In this document: positions 35,079 to 46,713 of the stretch, piece by piece
Numbering within the stretch: the first letter of the stretch is position 1
How the letters are laid out: each line of letters starts with the position of its first letter
Source of the DNA: Clarkia xantiana subsp. parviflora
Taxonomy: Eukaryota; Streptophyta; Magnoliopsida; Myrtales; Onagraceae
Direction of reading: 5' to 3'
Assembly: GCA_036873135.1 (NCBI GenBank)
Contig: JAPTYO010000008.1
Span: forward strand, 27,244,761 to 27,308,760
Length of the DNA: 64,000 bases
Made by a program: the position numbers and the translations under genes
The notes under the pieces: generated by a model
Told to the model about the DNA's origin: nothing
The model's database searches: none
The model's input: only the letters and a program-made list of their open reading frames with translations

Positions 35079-35081
35079 TAA

Positions 35082-35232
35082 CATGTTTGTTCAAAATAAA
35101 AGAGCCAAAAAATTAATAAAAATCATCAAACATTCATAATTACAGAACTGGCTAGTAGTTGTCCAACAATTTGGTTTATTTCCTTTCACATTATCACATG
35201 CTTTATATTAAGGTTTTTTTCCCTTATATTAA
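35082..35232. other. Short intergenic spacer
   Basis: AT-rich, nothing recognised. Confidence 0.4.
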
Positions 35233-36113
35233 GGGTTAAATGGTCATTTAATGTCATATGTGACCAAAGTTGGCTTTTCGGGCTATATGTTTTATTTCGT
35301 AGGCTTTTGGTGCTATAAGTTGCATTTTGTAGAATTTTGGTGCATCCGCTAGTCAATGGTTTATCCGGTCATTGCCAAGTCCGTCGGCCACCACCTAAGA
35401 CCGTCGACCACAACCCAAAGCTGCCAACCACCACGATCGGAGCCGGCCACCACCAAATCGGGGCCGACCGGACCTAATCGAGGCTGACCACCACCAATTT
35501 GGGTCGCCCACCACCCCTATTGGTGGCCACCACCCAAATCGGGGTTGGCCATCATCGATTGGGGACGGCCGACCCCGATTTGGGCCATAGAGGGCTCAGT
35601 CGGAGCCAGAGGGCTCCAGTTCGGGCGAGCTCCGACCAGAGCCCCAGAGGATGTGACTGAGCCATCTGTGGCTCAATCAGAACTAGGGAACCCCGAGACT
35701 GAGCCACAGAGGGCTCAGTCAGAGCCCTCTGTGGCCCAAATCGAGGCTAGCCTACCCCAATTGGTGGTGGTCGGCCTCGATTCAGGTCGGCCAGCCCCGA
35801 TTTGGTGGTGGTCGGTCCCGATTGATGGTTTTCGACTCTGATCGTGGTGGTTAGCAGCCTTGGGTGGTGGCTGACGGTCATGGACGGTGACCGGAGAAAA
35901 AAATAGGGACTAAATTGTAAAAATTAAAACTTAGAAATATAAATTGGAGGACTAAACTGAATAAAATAAAATTATTTAACAGTTGACTAACGGATGCACC
36001 AAAAGTATACAAAATTGTAAACATATGACACCAAAAGCTACAAAATAAAACATATGGCACCAAAAGTCAAATTAGGCCAAACAGACGGCACCAAAGACTT
36101 TTAAGTTTTAACC
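35233..36113. mobile_element. Fold-back MITE copy 6 with GGCCGACC/GAGCC core
   Basis: Left end GGGTTAAATGGTCATTTAA, right end complementary to GGTTAAAACTTAAAAGTC; exact 9-bp target duplication TTATATTAA (35224-35232 and 36114-36122). TTTAGTCC is kept; CACGTG is absent in this copy. The core (35370-35880) is made of CGGTGGTGGCC, CCGATTTGGG and GAGGGCTCAGTC-type units in both orientations. A 98-codon open frame in it is a by-product. Confidence 0.82.
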
Positions 36114-36122
36114 TTATATTAA

Positions 36123-37222
36123 TGAAAGAGTATAAGATGTATATGGCAGTCCGCTGAGTCTTTGAGAGGCCTGCAATTCGCTTCTTATTTAGATACATGT
36201 AAAATAAGATATTAAATTAGTATTTAAAAATATAAGACTACAATTGATAGTTTAAATAACTCGGAAACTACGTTCCATTCCATTAGGTTTTGGGCAAGTT
36301 ACCAGCAGATATGGTAGGAACAGTTGAATAGCCGAGAATATAAACTCTGTTATTATAGTACATACCATACCGCTGCACTGCTGCTGTCAGAAGAAAAAAA
36401 AAAAAAAAAGAATCATCATCACCATTTAGACATTTAGGAATTCCCATCATCGATTCTACTAGTGCACGTTGCACACGTGTAGCAATGATCAACAATGTCT
36501 TAGAGAAAATCTTAAGGCGAATAATATGCAACATTTATCGACATCATTCTGCAAAACTTGCAAAAGTCCGGGTGTAATCTGACATGACTTAATGACTACA
36601 AAAATATATAGTAACAACCATTCTGTTTCACATCCCGAAGTAATCTTGTATGTACAAAAACAACCATTAGGTGAAATCCAAACTTCATTTAGACCACTGA
36701 ATCAACTAACCAAATGTTCCAACATCTGATTCACATTCACACACATCCACAGACAATACAAGTATTATCTACACACCAAGCTAACCCTGTTCTTATAATA
36801 GGGGCTGCAGCTCAGTTGCCATCATCTAAATCAGAGATTAACTCTTTGTTGATTAACTTGCCGTACCCGGGCCCCTTGTCGGCTTTCAACAGATGAAGCT
36901 ACATGCAGTTGCTACATTGCACCACCCACCTACACAAATTTAGATCCTCATCAACGTTGCATTAGGAAATCATTCACACTCATTCCCTTCACGTGACAGA
37001 TGTATATATATATATAGTAAAGTATACATTTACAATACCAATCATTTCCAAATTCTAGCACATTTATCATGATTCATCACAATAACCAAGTAACTTAAAA
37101 TGCTCATCACTCTGCAAGCTACCACTTCAGCTCAGCTTGCAGGATTGTATCACTAAACCAAGTTTTGAGTTTGACCACCACTTAGTACTGTAATTATCCC
37201 ACACCTTCCTACTCCTGTATCA
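36123..37222. other. Intergenic, mostly unassigned
   Basis: No delimited element. There is a poly-A run near 36393-36409, a (TA)n at about 37003-37015, and a short minus-strand stretch at 36812-36898 described separately. Confidence 0.4.
36812..36898 (-). other. Possible terminal exon of an unknown gene
   Basis: The minus strand reads LLKADKGPGYGKLINKELIS, then DLDDGN and TGA (36812-36814), with a possible AG acceptor at 36899-36900 (CATGTAG). Composition and lack of stops suggest coding sequence, but no matching upstream exon is visible before the MITE at 37232. It is a weak call and could be chance. Confidence 0.2.
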
Positions 37223-37231
37223 TTCTTTTTT

Positions 37232-38016
37232 GGGTTAAAGGTCCTTTTGGTACCACATGTTTGCAAAAATTACACTGTTCATACCACTAGTATTTTTTCG
37301 TACCGAATTGGTACCATATGTTTCCAAACCTTACTGTTTTGGTACCTCCGTTAGGGTTCTGTCAAAAACAGTCGTTAAATGGCATGTGCCATGCACGTGA
37401 CCTTCCCAAAACTTTCAATTTTGTTACAATTTAGTCCATCTAATACATCCCTAACTTTTATTTTGTTCAATTTAGTCCTAAAACTTCAAAACCAAACCAT
37501 TTTCCCAAACTGACCTAGCCGGAATTAGCCTAGGGCTAGGTCCGACCCCGGGTCATGGTCGCCGGACCCAGGCGACCCCGACCCAGGGTCGGACCTAGCC
37601 CTAGGCTAGGTCCGGCTAGGTCAATTGGGACCAATACCCAATTTGGGGCTAGGTCCCAATTGACCTAGCCGGACTTAGCCTAGGGCTGGGTCCGACCCTG
37701 GGTCGGGGTCGCCGGATGGCTAGGTCCGGCTAGGTCAATTTGGGGAAATGGTTTGATTTTGAAGTTTTAGGACTAAATTGAACAAAATAAAAGTTAGGGA
37801 TGTATTAGATGGACTAAATTGTAACAAAATTGAAAGTTTTGGGCTGGTCACGTGCATGGCACATGCCATTTAACGGCCGTTTTTGACGGAACCCTAACGG
37901 AGGTACCAAAACAGTAAGGTTTGGAAACATATGGTACCAATTCGGTACGAAAAAATACTAATGGTATGAACAGTGTAATTTTTGCAAACATGTGGTACCA
38001 AAAGGACCTTTAACCC
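37232..38016. mobile_element. Fold-back MITE copy 2
   Basis: Ends GGGTTAAAGGTCCTTTTGG and complement; exact 9-bp target duplication TTCTTTTTT (37223-37231 and 38017-38025). CACGTG at 37394-37399 and 37849-37854. Nearly the same arms as copy 1 (12441) with a shorter GACCTAGCC core, so copies 1 and 2 moved recently. It lies about 400 bp downstream of the PPR gene stop codon. Confidence 0.88.
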
Positions 38017-38025
38017 TTCTTTTTT

Positions 38026-38420
38026 TTCCTCTAACAACTATGTACAGTTTTGATATGAAATAAAAAATAAGAAGTTGGAATACTAGCAAGATTGAAAAGT
38101 CTTACTCTTTCAAGGCAATTGAATCTGGTAAGGTTGCTCCCAGGTCCTCCATGGCTTCATGAATTTCAGTATCATGTAGTTTATGCTCCGAAAATATGAT
38201 GAGCAGCTGGACACTCGGCAAATCTCCATAGTATGTAAGGAATATCTAATCAAATCTTTTCAGTTTGGACATGTGTCAAACTATCTCACTCATTAGACTT
38301 GTTCTTTAGGGATGAGATCGTGTTCCGGATGATGAAATAAGACAGCACTTCCTCCAACTCAGATATTATTTATCCGCAGTTTAATGTAAGAATGAAGGAG
38401 CTCCAAAAGTTCAGCGGATG
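38026..38420 (-). other. Probable 3' UTR of the PPR gene
   Basis: No other gene fits. The minus strand continues from the PPR stop codon; no clear AATAAA was identified. Confidence 0.35.
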
Positions 38421-40508
38421 TTATGCTTTCACAATATTTTCTTGAACAAATTCTGGTAGATCATCGGCACTAAGATCAAGTGACTCCTGACACATGCATA
38501 ACAAAATTGTCTCGGTTAATTTGGAGTCCAGAGTAATACCCCTATCAGCCATTTGACGGAGAAAATAGATTACTCCATCTCTGTCACTGTATAAACTGCA
38601 GCCCTTCAACAAGGAGTCGTAAACCAAAGAATCCGGGTCAAATCCAGAAGCAATCATTTTATCGTAAAGCTTTCTGGCTTCATCCAACTGACCGTGTTTT
38701 GATAACCGATTTATGAGGGTAGAGAAGGTCATGAGATCAGGAACGCAACCCAGGGTAAACATTTCTTTAAGTAGGTCTTCCACTGACTGAAAATCCCCTG
38801 CTTTAAGGATCCCATCAATCAGAATATTGAATGAGGCAATATCTACTTTGCAGTGAGATATCTTCATATCTTCAAACAAACTCCTCGCCTGATCCAAGCT
38901 ACTTTCTTTGCACAAATACGCCATTATTGTATTGTAGTCTTGCGATGTAGGACCAGCCTTGGAATCCTTCAATTTCATGAGAATTCCCTTTGCAATGCTC
39001 AGCAGGCCCATTTTACAAGTCCATTCAATGATAGAACTGTAGGTAACTGAATTTGGAGTTAGTCCTGATTCACGAAACTTCTTCCAAATCTCCATTGCTT
39101 TCTTCATCTTTCCAGCCCTTAGATAGCCACTAAGCATGACATTGTAAGTTACTACACTAGCACGAATACCCTTTCCAGCCAACTTATTAAAGATATCCAT
39201 AGCATCTTCCACCCGCCCAACTTTGAAAAGTCCATTCATTAGCATGTTATATGTTTTGACATCAGCCTCAACATAGTCTTTGCCACTCACCATTCGATTA
39301 AAAAGATGGATAGCCTCATCAACCCTACCCCAGTTGCAAAGTCCCATAAGCAATGCATTATATGTGACCACATCAGGCTTCTCTCCTTTATCTGCCATCA
39401 CACTGAAAACTCTAAATGCTTCATCAACAAGGCCTTCTTTGCACAATCCATGAATAAGAATATTATAAGTTACAGAACTAGGCTCTTCACCCTTTACCAC
39501 CATCAAATCCATCATCTCCATAGCTTTCTTTACATCCCCTGATTTGCATAGCCCATCTATTAAAGTTGTATACATAATAAGATCAGGTTGAATTCCGTGC
39601 TCTGCCATAGTATCCAATATCACCTTTGCTTCCTTCACCTTTCCCATCTTAACAAGACCATTCACAAGAGAGTTAAACGTGAGTACATTAGGAAGAACTC
39701 CTCTTTTCACCATGTCATCGAGGAGTTCTTTCCCTCTGTCAAATTTCCCCATTCTACATAACCCATCTATAAGAGCAGTATATGTGACAACATCTCCCTT
39801 AATGCCCTGATCCTCCATATCCTTCATTATCTCCATAGCCTTCTCCACCCTGCCATGCTTACATAGACCATTCATCAGAGTAGTGTATGTCACCAAATTG
39901 GGGCAACAACTTGCAGTTTTCATCTTTTCCAACTTCTCCACAGCTTCTTCGAGTTCATTAGCCCTGCAGAGTCCATTTATCATCATATTATAACTATAAC
40001 CATCAGGCACCACGCCATTCATCCCCATTGCGTGAAAATGTTCCTTCGCTTTCAAAAGCTCCCCCCTTTTACAGAAACCGTTCAAGACTACATTCATCAA
40101 GTACGGGTTCAACTGGTAACCGCGCCTCAGAATCAACCCTAAACCCCCAAGGGCATGTCCCATATTTCCAGCATTCACAAAGCACTCGACCAAACCTCTC
40201 AATGCAACAAAGTAAGGACTGATACTAACACGGGCCATCTCGTTGTAAACAGACAAGGCAAGTTCGTAATTCTTACACTTTACCAGAGCGTCAACAAGAG
40301 AGCTGGATCTCTCAGGAGAAGGCAGTTTGTGTGAGTTGACGGCTAGGTGAAACACATCGACTGCCTCCTTAAGTTGAGATGGATTTGATGAACAAAGCAG
40401 AGACGCCAGTTGAGAATCAATTGAAGATTGTGAATAGGAAGAAGAAGATACTGAAGAGAACCATTTGAAGCATGCATCTCTTCTCAAGGGAAGCTTTAGC
40501 TGCGCCAT
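38421..40508 (-). CDS. P-class pentatricopeptide-repeat protein, probably organellar
   Basis: A single uninterrupted frame of 695 residues from MAQLKLPLRRDACFKWF. The N-terminus is rich in Arg, Ser and Leu with few acidic residues, like a mitochondrial or plastid targeting peptide. About 17 consecutive PPR motifs of ~35 residues follow (for example VTYTALIDGLCRMGKFDRG, VTYNILIHGLCKEGLVDEA). There are no E, DYW or SMR domains, so it is P-class; such proteins bind organellar RNA for stabilisation, splicing or translation. An in-frame ATG at 40598 would add 30 residues, but a good acceptor TTGCAG lies between the two ATGs (AG at 40565-40566), so that part is more likely intron. The gene is intact, against the decayed surroundings. 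Confidence 0.93.
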   Translation of the reverse strand: MAQLKLPLRRDACFKWFSSVSSSSYSQSSIDSQLASLLCSSNPSQLKEAVDVFHLAVNSHKLPSPERSSSLVDALVKCKNYELALSVYNEMARVSISPYFVALRGLVECFVNAGNMGHALGGLGLILRRGYQLNPYLMNVVLNGFCKRGELLKAKEHFHAMGMNGVVPDGYSYNMMINGLCRANELEEAVEKLEKMKTASCCPNLVTYTTLMNGLCKHGRVEKAMEIMKDMEDQGIKGDVVTYTALIDGLCRMGKFDRGKELLDDMVKRGVLPNVLTFNSLVNGLVKMGKVKEAKVILDTMAEHGIQPDLIMYTTLIDGLCKSGDVKKAMEMMDLMVVKGEEPSSVTYNILIHGLCKEGLVDEAFRVFSVMADKGEKPDVVTYNALLMGLCNWGRVDEAIHLFNRMVSGKDYVEADVKTYNMLMNGLFKVGRVEDAMDIFNKLAGKGIRASVVTYNVMLSGYLRAGKMKKAMEIWKKFRESGLTPNSVTYSSIIEWTCKMGLLSIAKGILMKLKDSKAGPTSQDYNTIMAYLCKESSLDQARSLFEDMKISHCKVDIASFNILIDGILKAGDFQSVEDLLKEMFTLGCVPDLMTFSTLINRLSKHGQLDEARKLYDKMIASGFDPDSLVYDSLLKGCSLYSDRDGVIYFLRQMADRGITLDSKLTETILLCMCQESLDLSADDLPEFVQENIVKA

Positions 40509-42000
40509 GTTACATATATCTCTCCAGCAACTACTACGAAGGGATCGCCAACACCCTTGTGTTTCTGCAATAACACAAACACATAAGTGTAAAGACATTT
40601 CAGCAACGCTCGTAGTTTATTTGGAATACAATGAAATTCTGTCTAAGCATAAACTAGAAAATCAAGATTCCTAATTGCAAGCAGCTATGGACATTCAGCA
40701 TCAAATCTTATATAAACTTACTAATAAATACTACCGACGCCTAACCCAACAGCCCAATAACCCCAATACACTAAAATACATATTACCACACATATAGATA
40801 GTCCGTATATATAAATTTACAAACAGCACCAACAAAGTCCAAAATATCCTATTCTCAATTACTCAAAATCTGAACCTCAAGTCTCAAACACATCACAATT
40901 CACACAACATGATATTAAATCAAGACTCGAAACTCACATTGTCTGACTCAAACATAGTCCCGGCTCTGAAAATAAAAAATAAATCAACCTCTCCAACTCC
41001 ATGCTTCTAAGAATCTTATGATATCCTCCACTCAAATATGATTCAATATACTGATTTCTGTGGATACACTTGAAATAGTAGTGGTGCTGCTGTGCTGCCT
41101 CTTCAATGATATTTCGGGTGTTCCACATTGATTAAGTCTAATATCATAAGGATATATATCTATCACCATATGGCATTCATCTTCACCTCAATCAAACAAG
41201 TGTTAGGCACAATTACTTATCCATGAACAGCATTAGGTAAAGGCTTCTACCTTAGAATCAATTTGTACGTTCATATGAATTCGTCGATGAAACATACAGC
41301 AAGATTAAAATGACTTTCTATGATATTAGCATTCTCTTAATTCAGCCTTTAAGTAAATGTGCGAGATACAACCTAACCATCAGCTAGAAATGGCTTTGTG
41401 ATGCAATTATCGAGTTTGTTAAACCGAGATCAAACAACGAGGATGCTGTGAAGAACAAGAAACCCCAGGACCCATTTAATCACACTGTGAGTCAAATACA
41501 AGTCTATTTACTTAAGCCACCAGTGCCATCCATTTCCCGCCTCTACTGGTAAATACAAAATACAAGTACATTCAATAGTTTAGTATAATCTGAACTATCA
41601 TGGCATCGTAGATAGCGATTGGGACAAACCGACCCACATGAACAGCCAGCACATAAATTCAGCATTGAGATCTATATGCATACAATTGGATTGGGATTAA
41701 CAGGCATAACTTGAGAAAATCTACCATCATGCAGTGACGATAAAAAATAAGGCAGAATGAAACCTCAAATTGCGTCTCAGAGGGAAGCGAGAGGGGTCGA
41801 AGGAAGCTCGAGTCCGCCGGAGCTGTGCCGTGCGGAGAGTAGACGGCGACTTGACGGATTGAGGTGGAGGCAAGAAAGCAGAAGTAGACTGAGGCTGCAG
41901 CCAGGAGCGGACGGCGGCGGAAGAGTGGAGTGGAGGCAGAGGCGGACGGACAGACTACTGGGCTGAGCCTCCTGAGCGGCGGCGCTTCAATTTAGTTTTC
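40509..42000 (-). other. Probable 5' UTR and UTR intron of the PPR gene
   Basis: Minus-strand acceptor TTGCAG|AAACAC ends at 40565. A GC-rich block at 41760-41980 (minus strand, with GCCGCCGTC-type sequence) is followed on its 3' side by a possible donor GAG|GTTTCATTC near 41763. It could be the untranslated first exon and promoter-proximal region. Splicing is inferred only. No other gene is seen in 40700-41750. Confidence 0.4.
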
Positions 42001-42203
42001 TTTTTTGCAGCCTGAACTGAACTGTCGGGTCGGTTCTATGAAACCGTCCGTCCGGTTTTCACTCACTCGACTCAACTCAACTCAACTGGACCGCTAGCAA
42101 GACTGACTGGTCACGGTTCTGATAATACTGTCTGTACTGTATAGTATATGTTGTCTGAAGTAGGAGGGCTGATCTTGGGCCAATCGGGACGGAAGGCCTC
42201 GGG

Positions 42204-42591
42204 TTGGCCCAAATTTGAAGTTTTGGTCTTCTAAATCATGTTCCGAATCCAAGTTTATTTAATGAAAATAATTGACTGGCCTGGACAGGATTTTGTAATT
42301 TGCTATGAATTGAATTAAGAGAGACAACACAAAATTTACATGTCTCTCTTAATTCAATTCATAGCAAATTACAAAATCCTGTCCAGGCCAGGCAATTATT
42401 TTCATTAAATAAACTTGGATTCGGAACATGATTTAGAAGACCAAAACTTCAAACTTGGCCCAAATTTGAAGTTTTGGTCTTCTAAATCATGTTCCGAATC
42501 CAAGTTTATTTAATGAAAATAATTGCCTGGCCTGGACAGGATTTTGTAATTTGCTATGAATTGAATTAAGAGAGACAACACAAAATTTACA
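42204..42591. repeat. Direct-inverted-direct triplication of a ~137-bp unit
   Basis: Unit 1 (+) 42204-42340 and unit 3 (+) 42455-42591 are identical but for one base (ATTGACTGG against ATTGCCTGG). Between them 42341-42453 is the reverse complement of about 113 bp of the same unit. Borders: TTGGCCCAAATTTGAAG opens both direct copies; GAGAGACA / TGTCTCTC marks the first turn and CCAAAACTTCAAA|CTTGG the second. The unit is not recognisable as a known element. Confidence 0.9.
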
Positions 42592-42595
42592 CTTC

Positions 42596-42626
<31 letters not shown>

Positions 42627-44192
42627 TATTACCGTTCTTCAAATTTCCTACATTAACTTTCAGTGCAAATATCAAATTCTCATATAAATAAATAAATATC
42701 AACCTCTAAAACACAAAGTCAGAAACACCAAGTGCTACGACATAAAGTCTTGATTTGTATACGGTTTAGTGGTTCGGACTTCATTCTTTAATCACCGGTT
42801 ATGGATCAAATTTCATTCGAGCCAGAAAATAAAATATTCATGGATAACATTTTACCTCTTATGGGTTGACCCAAACTGTTATACTTGGTGTTGACCCAAA
42901 CCTAGCTAGAATACGCTATGGAAAAAAAAAAAAACTTCATTAGTAAGAGAAATCTTCACAAACATATATATATATATATGTAAAGAGAGTTTTGTAGGAG
43001 AGCGAATGAAGATCGCACTTTGCAACAAGGCAGAGGGAGTTTTGTAGTGTCTCTAGAAATATAGATTATTGGAGAGTTCTCAAATCTGAGTTACTAAGTT
43101 AACTTGAGGGATTAGGGTTTAATGTACAGCCTTGGATGGAGATAGTAGAAAGATAATGTAAAAGTTGGGATTTTTAGCTTTTTAATTTAACTAGAGTTGT
43201 GTTAAAATAGCTAATATTAGAAATTGTGATTAGTATAACATAGTATTGAAGGCACAAAGTATGTGTAATATTGCATGCAAGGGCATTTTTATGCTTAAAA
43301 TTAATAGAAAATTAGATTGAATAAGTAAATGGTAAAATTCATATTAGTCCAGCTAATACATGGTTAATACTGAACAGACAATTAAGCATTTAACCATTTT
43401 ACACCTAATATATTAAGTTTAGTTAGGGTTTAAAACAGTTTATATACTACTAATAATCTAGTCATATAGTTGGCTGGGAAAAAAAAAACTATTTCGATCA
43501 CGATTATCATTATTATTTGTTTGCAAGTAAAGACAAAACATGCATGCAATAATAATTCGACAAAGTGTGTCCCTCTCTTAATCCCTGGTCGCAGACTTTT
43601 CTTCTACGGCAACGCTCGATCGATCAGAAGGGAAGAAGAGTCAAGTCAAGATCAGAATAACCAACCAGCAACAACTTAATTTATTATTATTAATTAGTGA
43701 AATACGACATCTGATCAGATCTGACTTAAAAAAAAATTAGACACATGAATAATTATTTGAAAACGTACGTACGGCATCATTTGTACGATTGTGCCAGGAA
43801 ATTTCGAGGTTCTTGGTCGTCGTCATTCTAGTCTTGTGTAACTTAATAATAATTTATTTCTTCTGCGTGGGGGTCAAGTTTGATCGAAAACCCTAAATTC
43901 TAGTTACGGGTTAAGCCAGGCTAATTGAGATTCAACAGCCTCATCAACCATTATGACATTCTATCTTTTCAAGTAAAATTGGGGTTGTTGACATTCAAAA
44001 TATAAAATCAATTATTATGAAGTTGTAAATAACCTGACTGACATTCTATTAATTTTGTGGTCGCGTGATGACGTGATCATCTCAATAATAATATATGATT
44101 TCTTCTTCTTTTAGCTTTTTCTTTTGCCACGTAATTCTTTTATAACATATCAATAAGACAGACAAACTCCTCTGCAGATCTATCTTCTATAC
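42592..44192. other. Intergenic, no gene seen
   Basis: AT-rich, with (TA)n at 42604-42627 and 42965-42980. No delimited element and no open frame with a recognisable product. Confidence 0.4.
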
Positions 44193-44811
44193 ATGTTTGG
44201 TTCGTGAAATAGGTAATAATGAAGAACGATGAATATGAATAGGGAATAGGGAATGAGTAATATTAATGTTGTTATAGGTTGATATGAGAAATATGAAATA
44301 ATGATTTCAAATCCAATGTTTGGTTAGTAAAATGTTATAGTAAATGAATGGAATAAGTTCTAATTGACAAATATCTATTTTGCTATTTTATTAATTAAAT
44401 TATTATTATTAAACATGAAAATTGAAAATCATGTATTATTAAATGAAAATTGATTATTTTTTCTTTTAAAACGATTATATTTTACAAAAAAATTATTTAA
44501 AAAAAAATAGATATTGTAAAATTCACTATAACTAATATAATAGTGAACTGTAAAGTAAAAATAACATGTTAGATTATAATTCCTAATTAAATTAAAATTG
44601 ATCACTTTTAATTAGATTTACCTATATGATATAATACATACATAATATATATTTATACAATACACAAACTACAACATATTATAACATATCACAAATCTGA
44701 ATCCAAATTTAGCAACTCTCAACATATTAAAAGACAAACTCCAACTGCTACCATGTCTCAACATAACATAACACAGACTTCAAGTCTAAACTTACCAAGT
44801 CTCAACATACA

Positions 44812-44980
44812 TATCGAGACTAATAGATGATTGTAAACAATTATTTCTCTTATTTTGTCTGTCCAAATTAATAAGTACGAAGAAAACAAGGCTTACAACA
44901 TATCGAGACTAATTAGATGATTGTAAACTATTATGTATCTTGTTTTGTCTGTCCAGATTAATAAGTACGAAGAAAACAAT
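44812..44980. repeat. Tandem duplication, ~80-bp unit
   Basis: CATATCGAGACTAAT...GATTGTAAAC...TTTTGTCTGTCCA...TAATAAGTACGAAGAAAACAA occurs twice in direct orientation with about 10% difference. Confidence 0.8.
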
Positions 44981-45054
44981 GCAAAGTTACTGCTTTTATT
45001 AGGTATGAAGCAGACATATAAAAAAAACGCAGCAAATTAACTTACGAATGAAAC

Positions 45055-45057
<3 letters not shown>

Positions 45058-45085
<28 letters not shown>
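45058..45085. repeat. Poly-T run
   Basis: 28 T in a row. Confidence 0.95.
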
Positions 45086-45088
<3 letters not shown>

Positions 45089-45415
45089 GTTAATGTAGAT
45101 GCTTGCAATATATAATAATAATTTAGGTTTAATGTTAAATTAGTATTTTATTGATTTATATTAATTCTAGAAAGCATGGAATAGTCAAACTTAGGGGTTA
45201 TGTAAGGATTAAGTATTCACTTAAAATTAGTAATTAGGATTCCTTATTCCACACATTAAATTAACCAAAACACCATCATAGGAATACATATTCCTAATTC
45301 TCAATTCCATTCCATGAACTAAACATATGTATATATCAAACAACTCTAGCTAATATATCAAACAACTCTAGCTAATTGGGTAGTTCTTTCATCCAATTAT
45401 CAGTAATCTTAATTG

Positions 45416-46700
45416 TTGGAGGAAAAGGCTTTTTAGCCTTATTGGGCTTTAAACATAGTGGTCCATTTTGGTCTGAATGAAAATTTTGTTGCTGTTGAAT
45501 TACTTGTTGTGATACAAGTACCACACCGGCCAGACTAGTATTGCTTAGCTAGTTTATATTGGGCAACTCAATTTATAGTAGTAATAACTTACTAGATGAA
45601 AGATCCTCTCCACGCACACAGGGGGGTGCAGTAGAGTGGATCGAATACCCACCCCGGTAAGCTTGGCTTGTGTGCGCGCCCGCGACATGCGTACACGAAT
45701 GTCGGTCCGAAAAGCTAGCCTTGCGCGAGTCCGGTTTTGCTAAACCGATTTTTGGTAACAGTTAATTATGAACATAATATATTTTGAGATTCATCTGACT
45801 GAATTAACGCGTCCATTTTTGGACATAATATATTTCGAGATTAATCTGATTGAATTAACGCGTCCAATTTTGGACAGAATTGATGTCGAGAATATTCTGA
45901 TAGAATCTCGAAATTAATGCAGCTATGAGGCATCTGCACTATAAATTGAGACCATTCCCCTCACATTTTACACAACAATCTGACAATTTCACTCTCAATT
46001 TACTACCGCTCTGTCTTCTTCTTTACGTCATGTTGTCTGCGAGTTTGCTATCAGGTGGTTGCAACTACAACACTGTTCGTCGTCCTTCGCCGCTGTCGTG
46101 CATACTATTTTTTATTTCTCACACCATATTTTAATTTGTTTGATTATTCATATTCGTTTATTCTGCCGTCGTCGTCGGCATCTTTATTAAAACCCTGTTG
46201 TGTTCAGGTATTGAGTTCGGTTCGGTCAAGCGTGTTTCGTGCATAACACGATTTGACGAAACTGTTGAATCCTGGGAGGTGATCGCCCCGTGTTTAAACT
46301 CCTTTACATAACCCGAGGGTGGAGTGGGGCGAAATTGCCTTAAGGAGACCGTGATCAGCACGAGCCTCAGTATTAAAATCACGTTTTTCGTCTTTCTGGA
46401 TTTTACGTGTAATTTTAGAGTTGTTAATATCTTGCATGATAATTCGATATAATTATATGTAAGAACTCGAAATTTGACTATTTACAATTTAGTCCCTGAA
46501 TTTTCAAATATTGCAAATTGATCCCTCAACTTTTGTGTTTTGCAGTTTTAACCCTGATATTTACCAACAGTCTTAAGGCAATTTTAATTGTTGTTTATCA
46601 GGGTTGTTGTTGGATCTTAGTTTTTAACTTCATTTCCTACGGGAAAACTAACGTTGTTGTTTCTTGGCTATCAGAGGATCCAACAACAACACATTGTTCC
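45416..46700 (+). repeat. 5' LTR and leader of the decayed Copia 2 (borders uncertain)
   Basis: A TGTTGGAGG start is possible at 45416. A TATA box CTATAAATT at about 45940 and a degenerate primer-like TGGCTATCAGAGG near 46668 fit an LTR plus leader before the gag at 46714. Two direct copies of GAATTAACGCGTCCA-containing ~57-bp sequence (45764-45885) lie in the presumed U3. The exact LTR end could not be fixed, and the 3' LTR is not recognisable. Confidence 0.4.
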
Positions 46701-46713
46701 CTTCTCTAGCGAG

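Larger units (their letters stand above)
44193..45326. mobile_element. Candidate MITE with ATGTTTGGTTCRTGRAAT tips
   Basis: The left ATGTTTGGTTCGTGAAAT and right complement ATGTTTAGTTCATGGAAT are inverted repeats, continued less clearly by AGGGAATAGG/AGGAATATG-type sequence. No clean target duplication could be chosen. Inside are a tandem duplication (44812-44980) and a poly-T run. Probably a decayed hAT- or PIF-type MITE. Confidence 0.4.

Noticed and set aside
36455..36480. CTAGTGCACGTTGCACACGTG as a minus-strand Helitron 3' end
   Set aside because: It has a small palindrome next to CTAG, but no GC-rich hairpin at the usual spacing and no matching 5' end was found.
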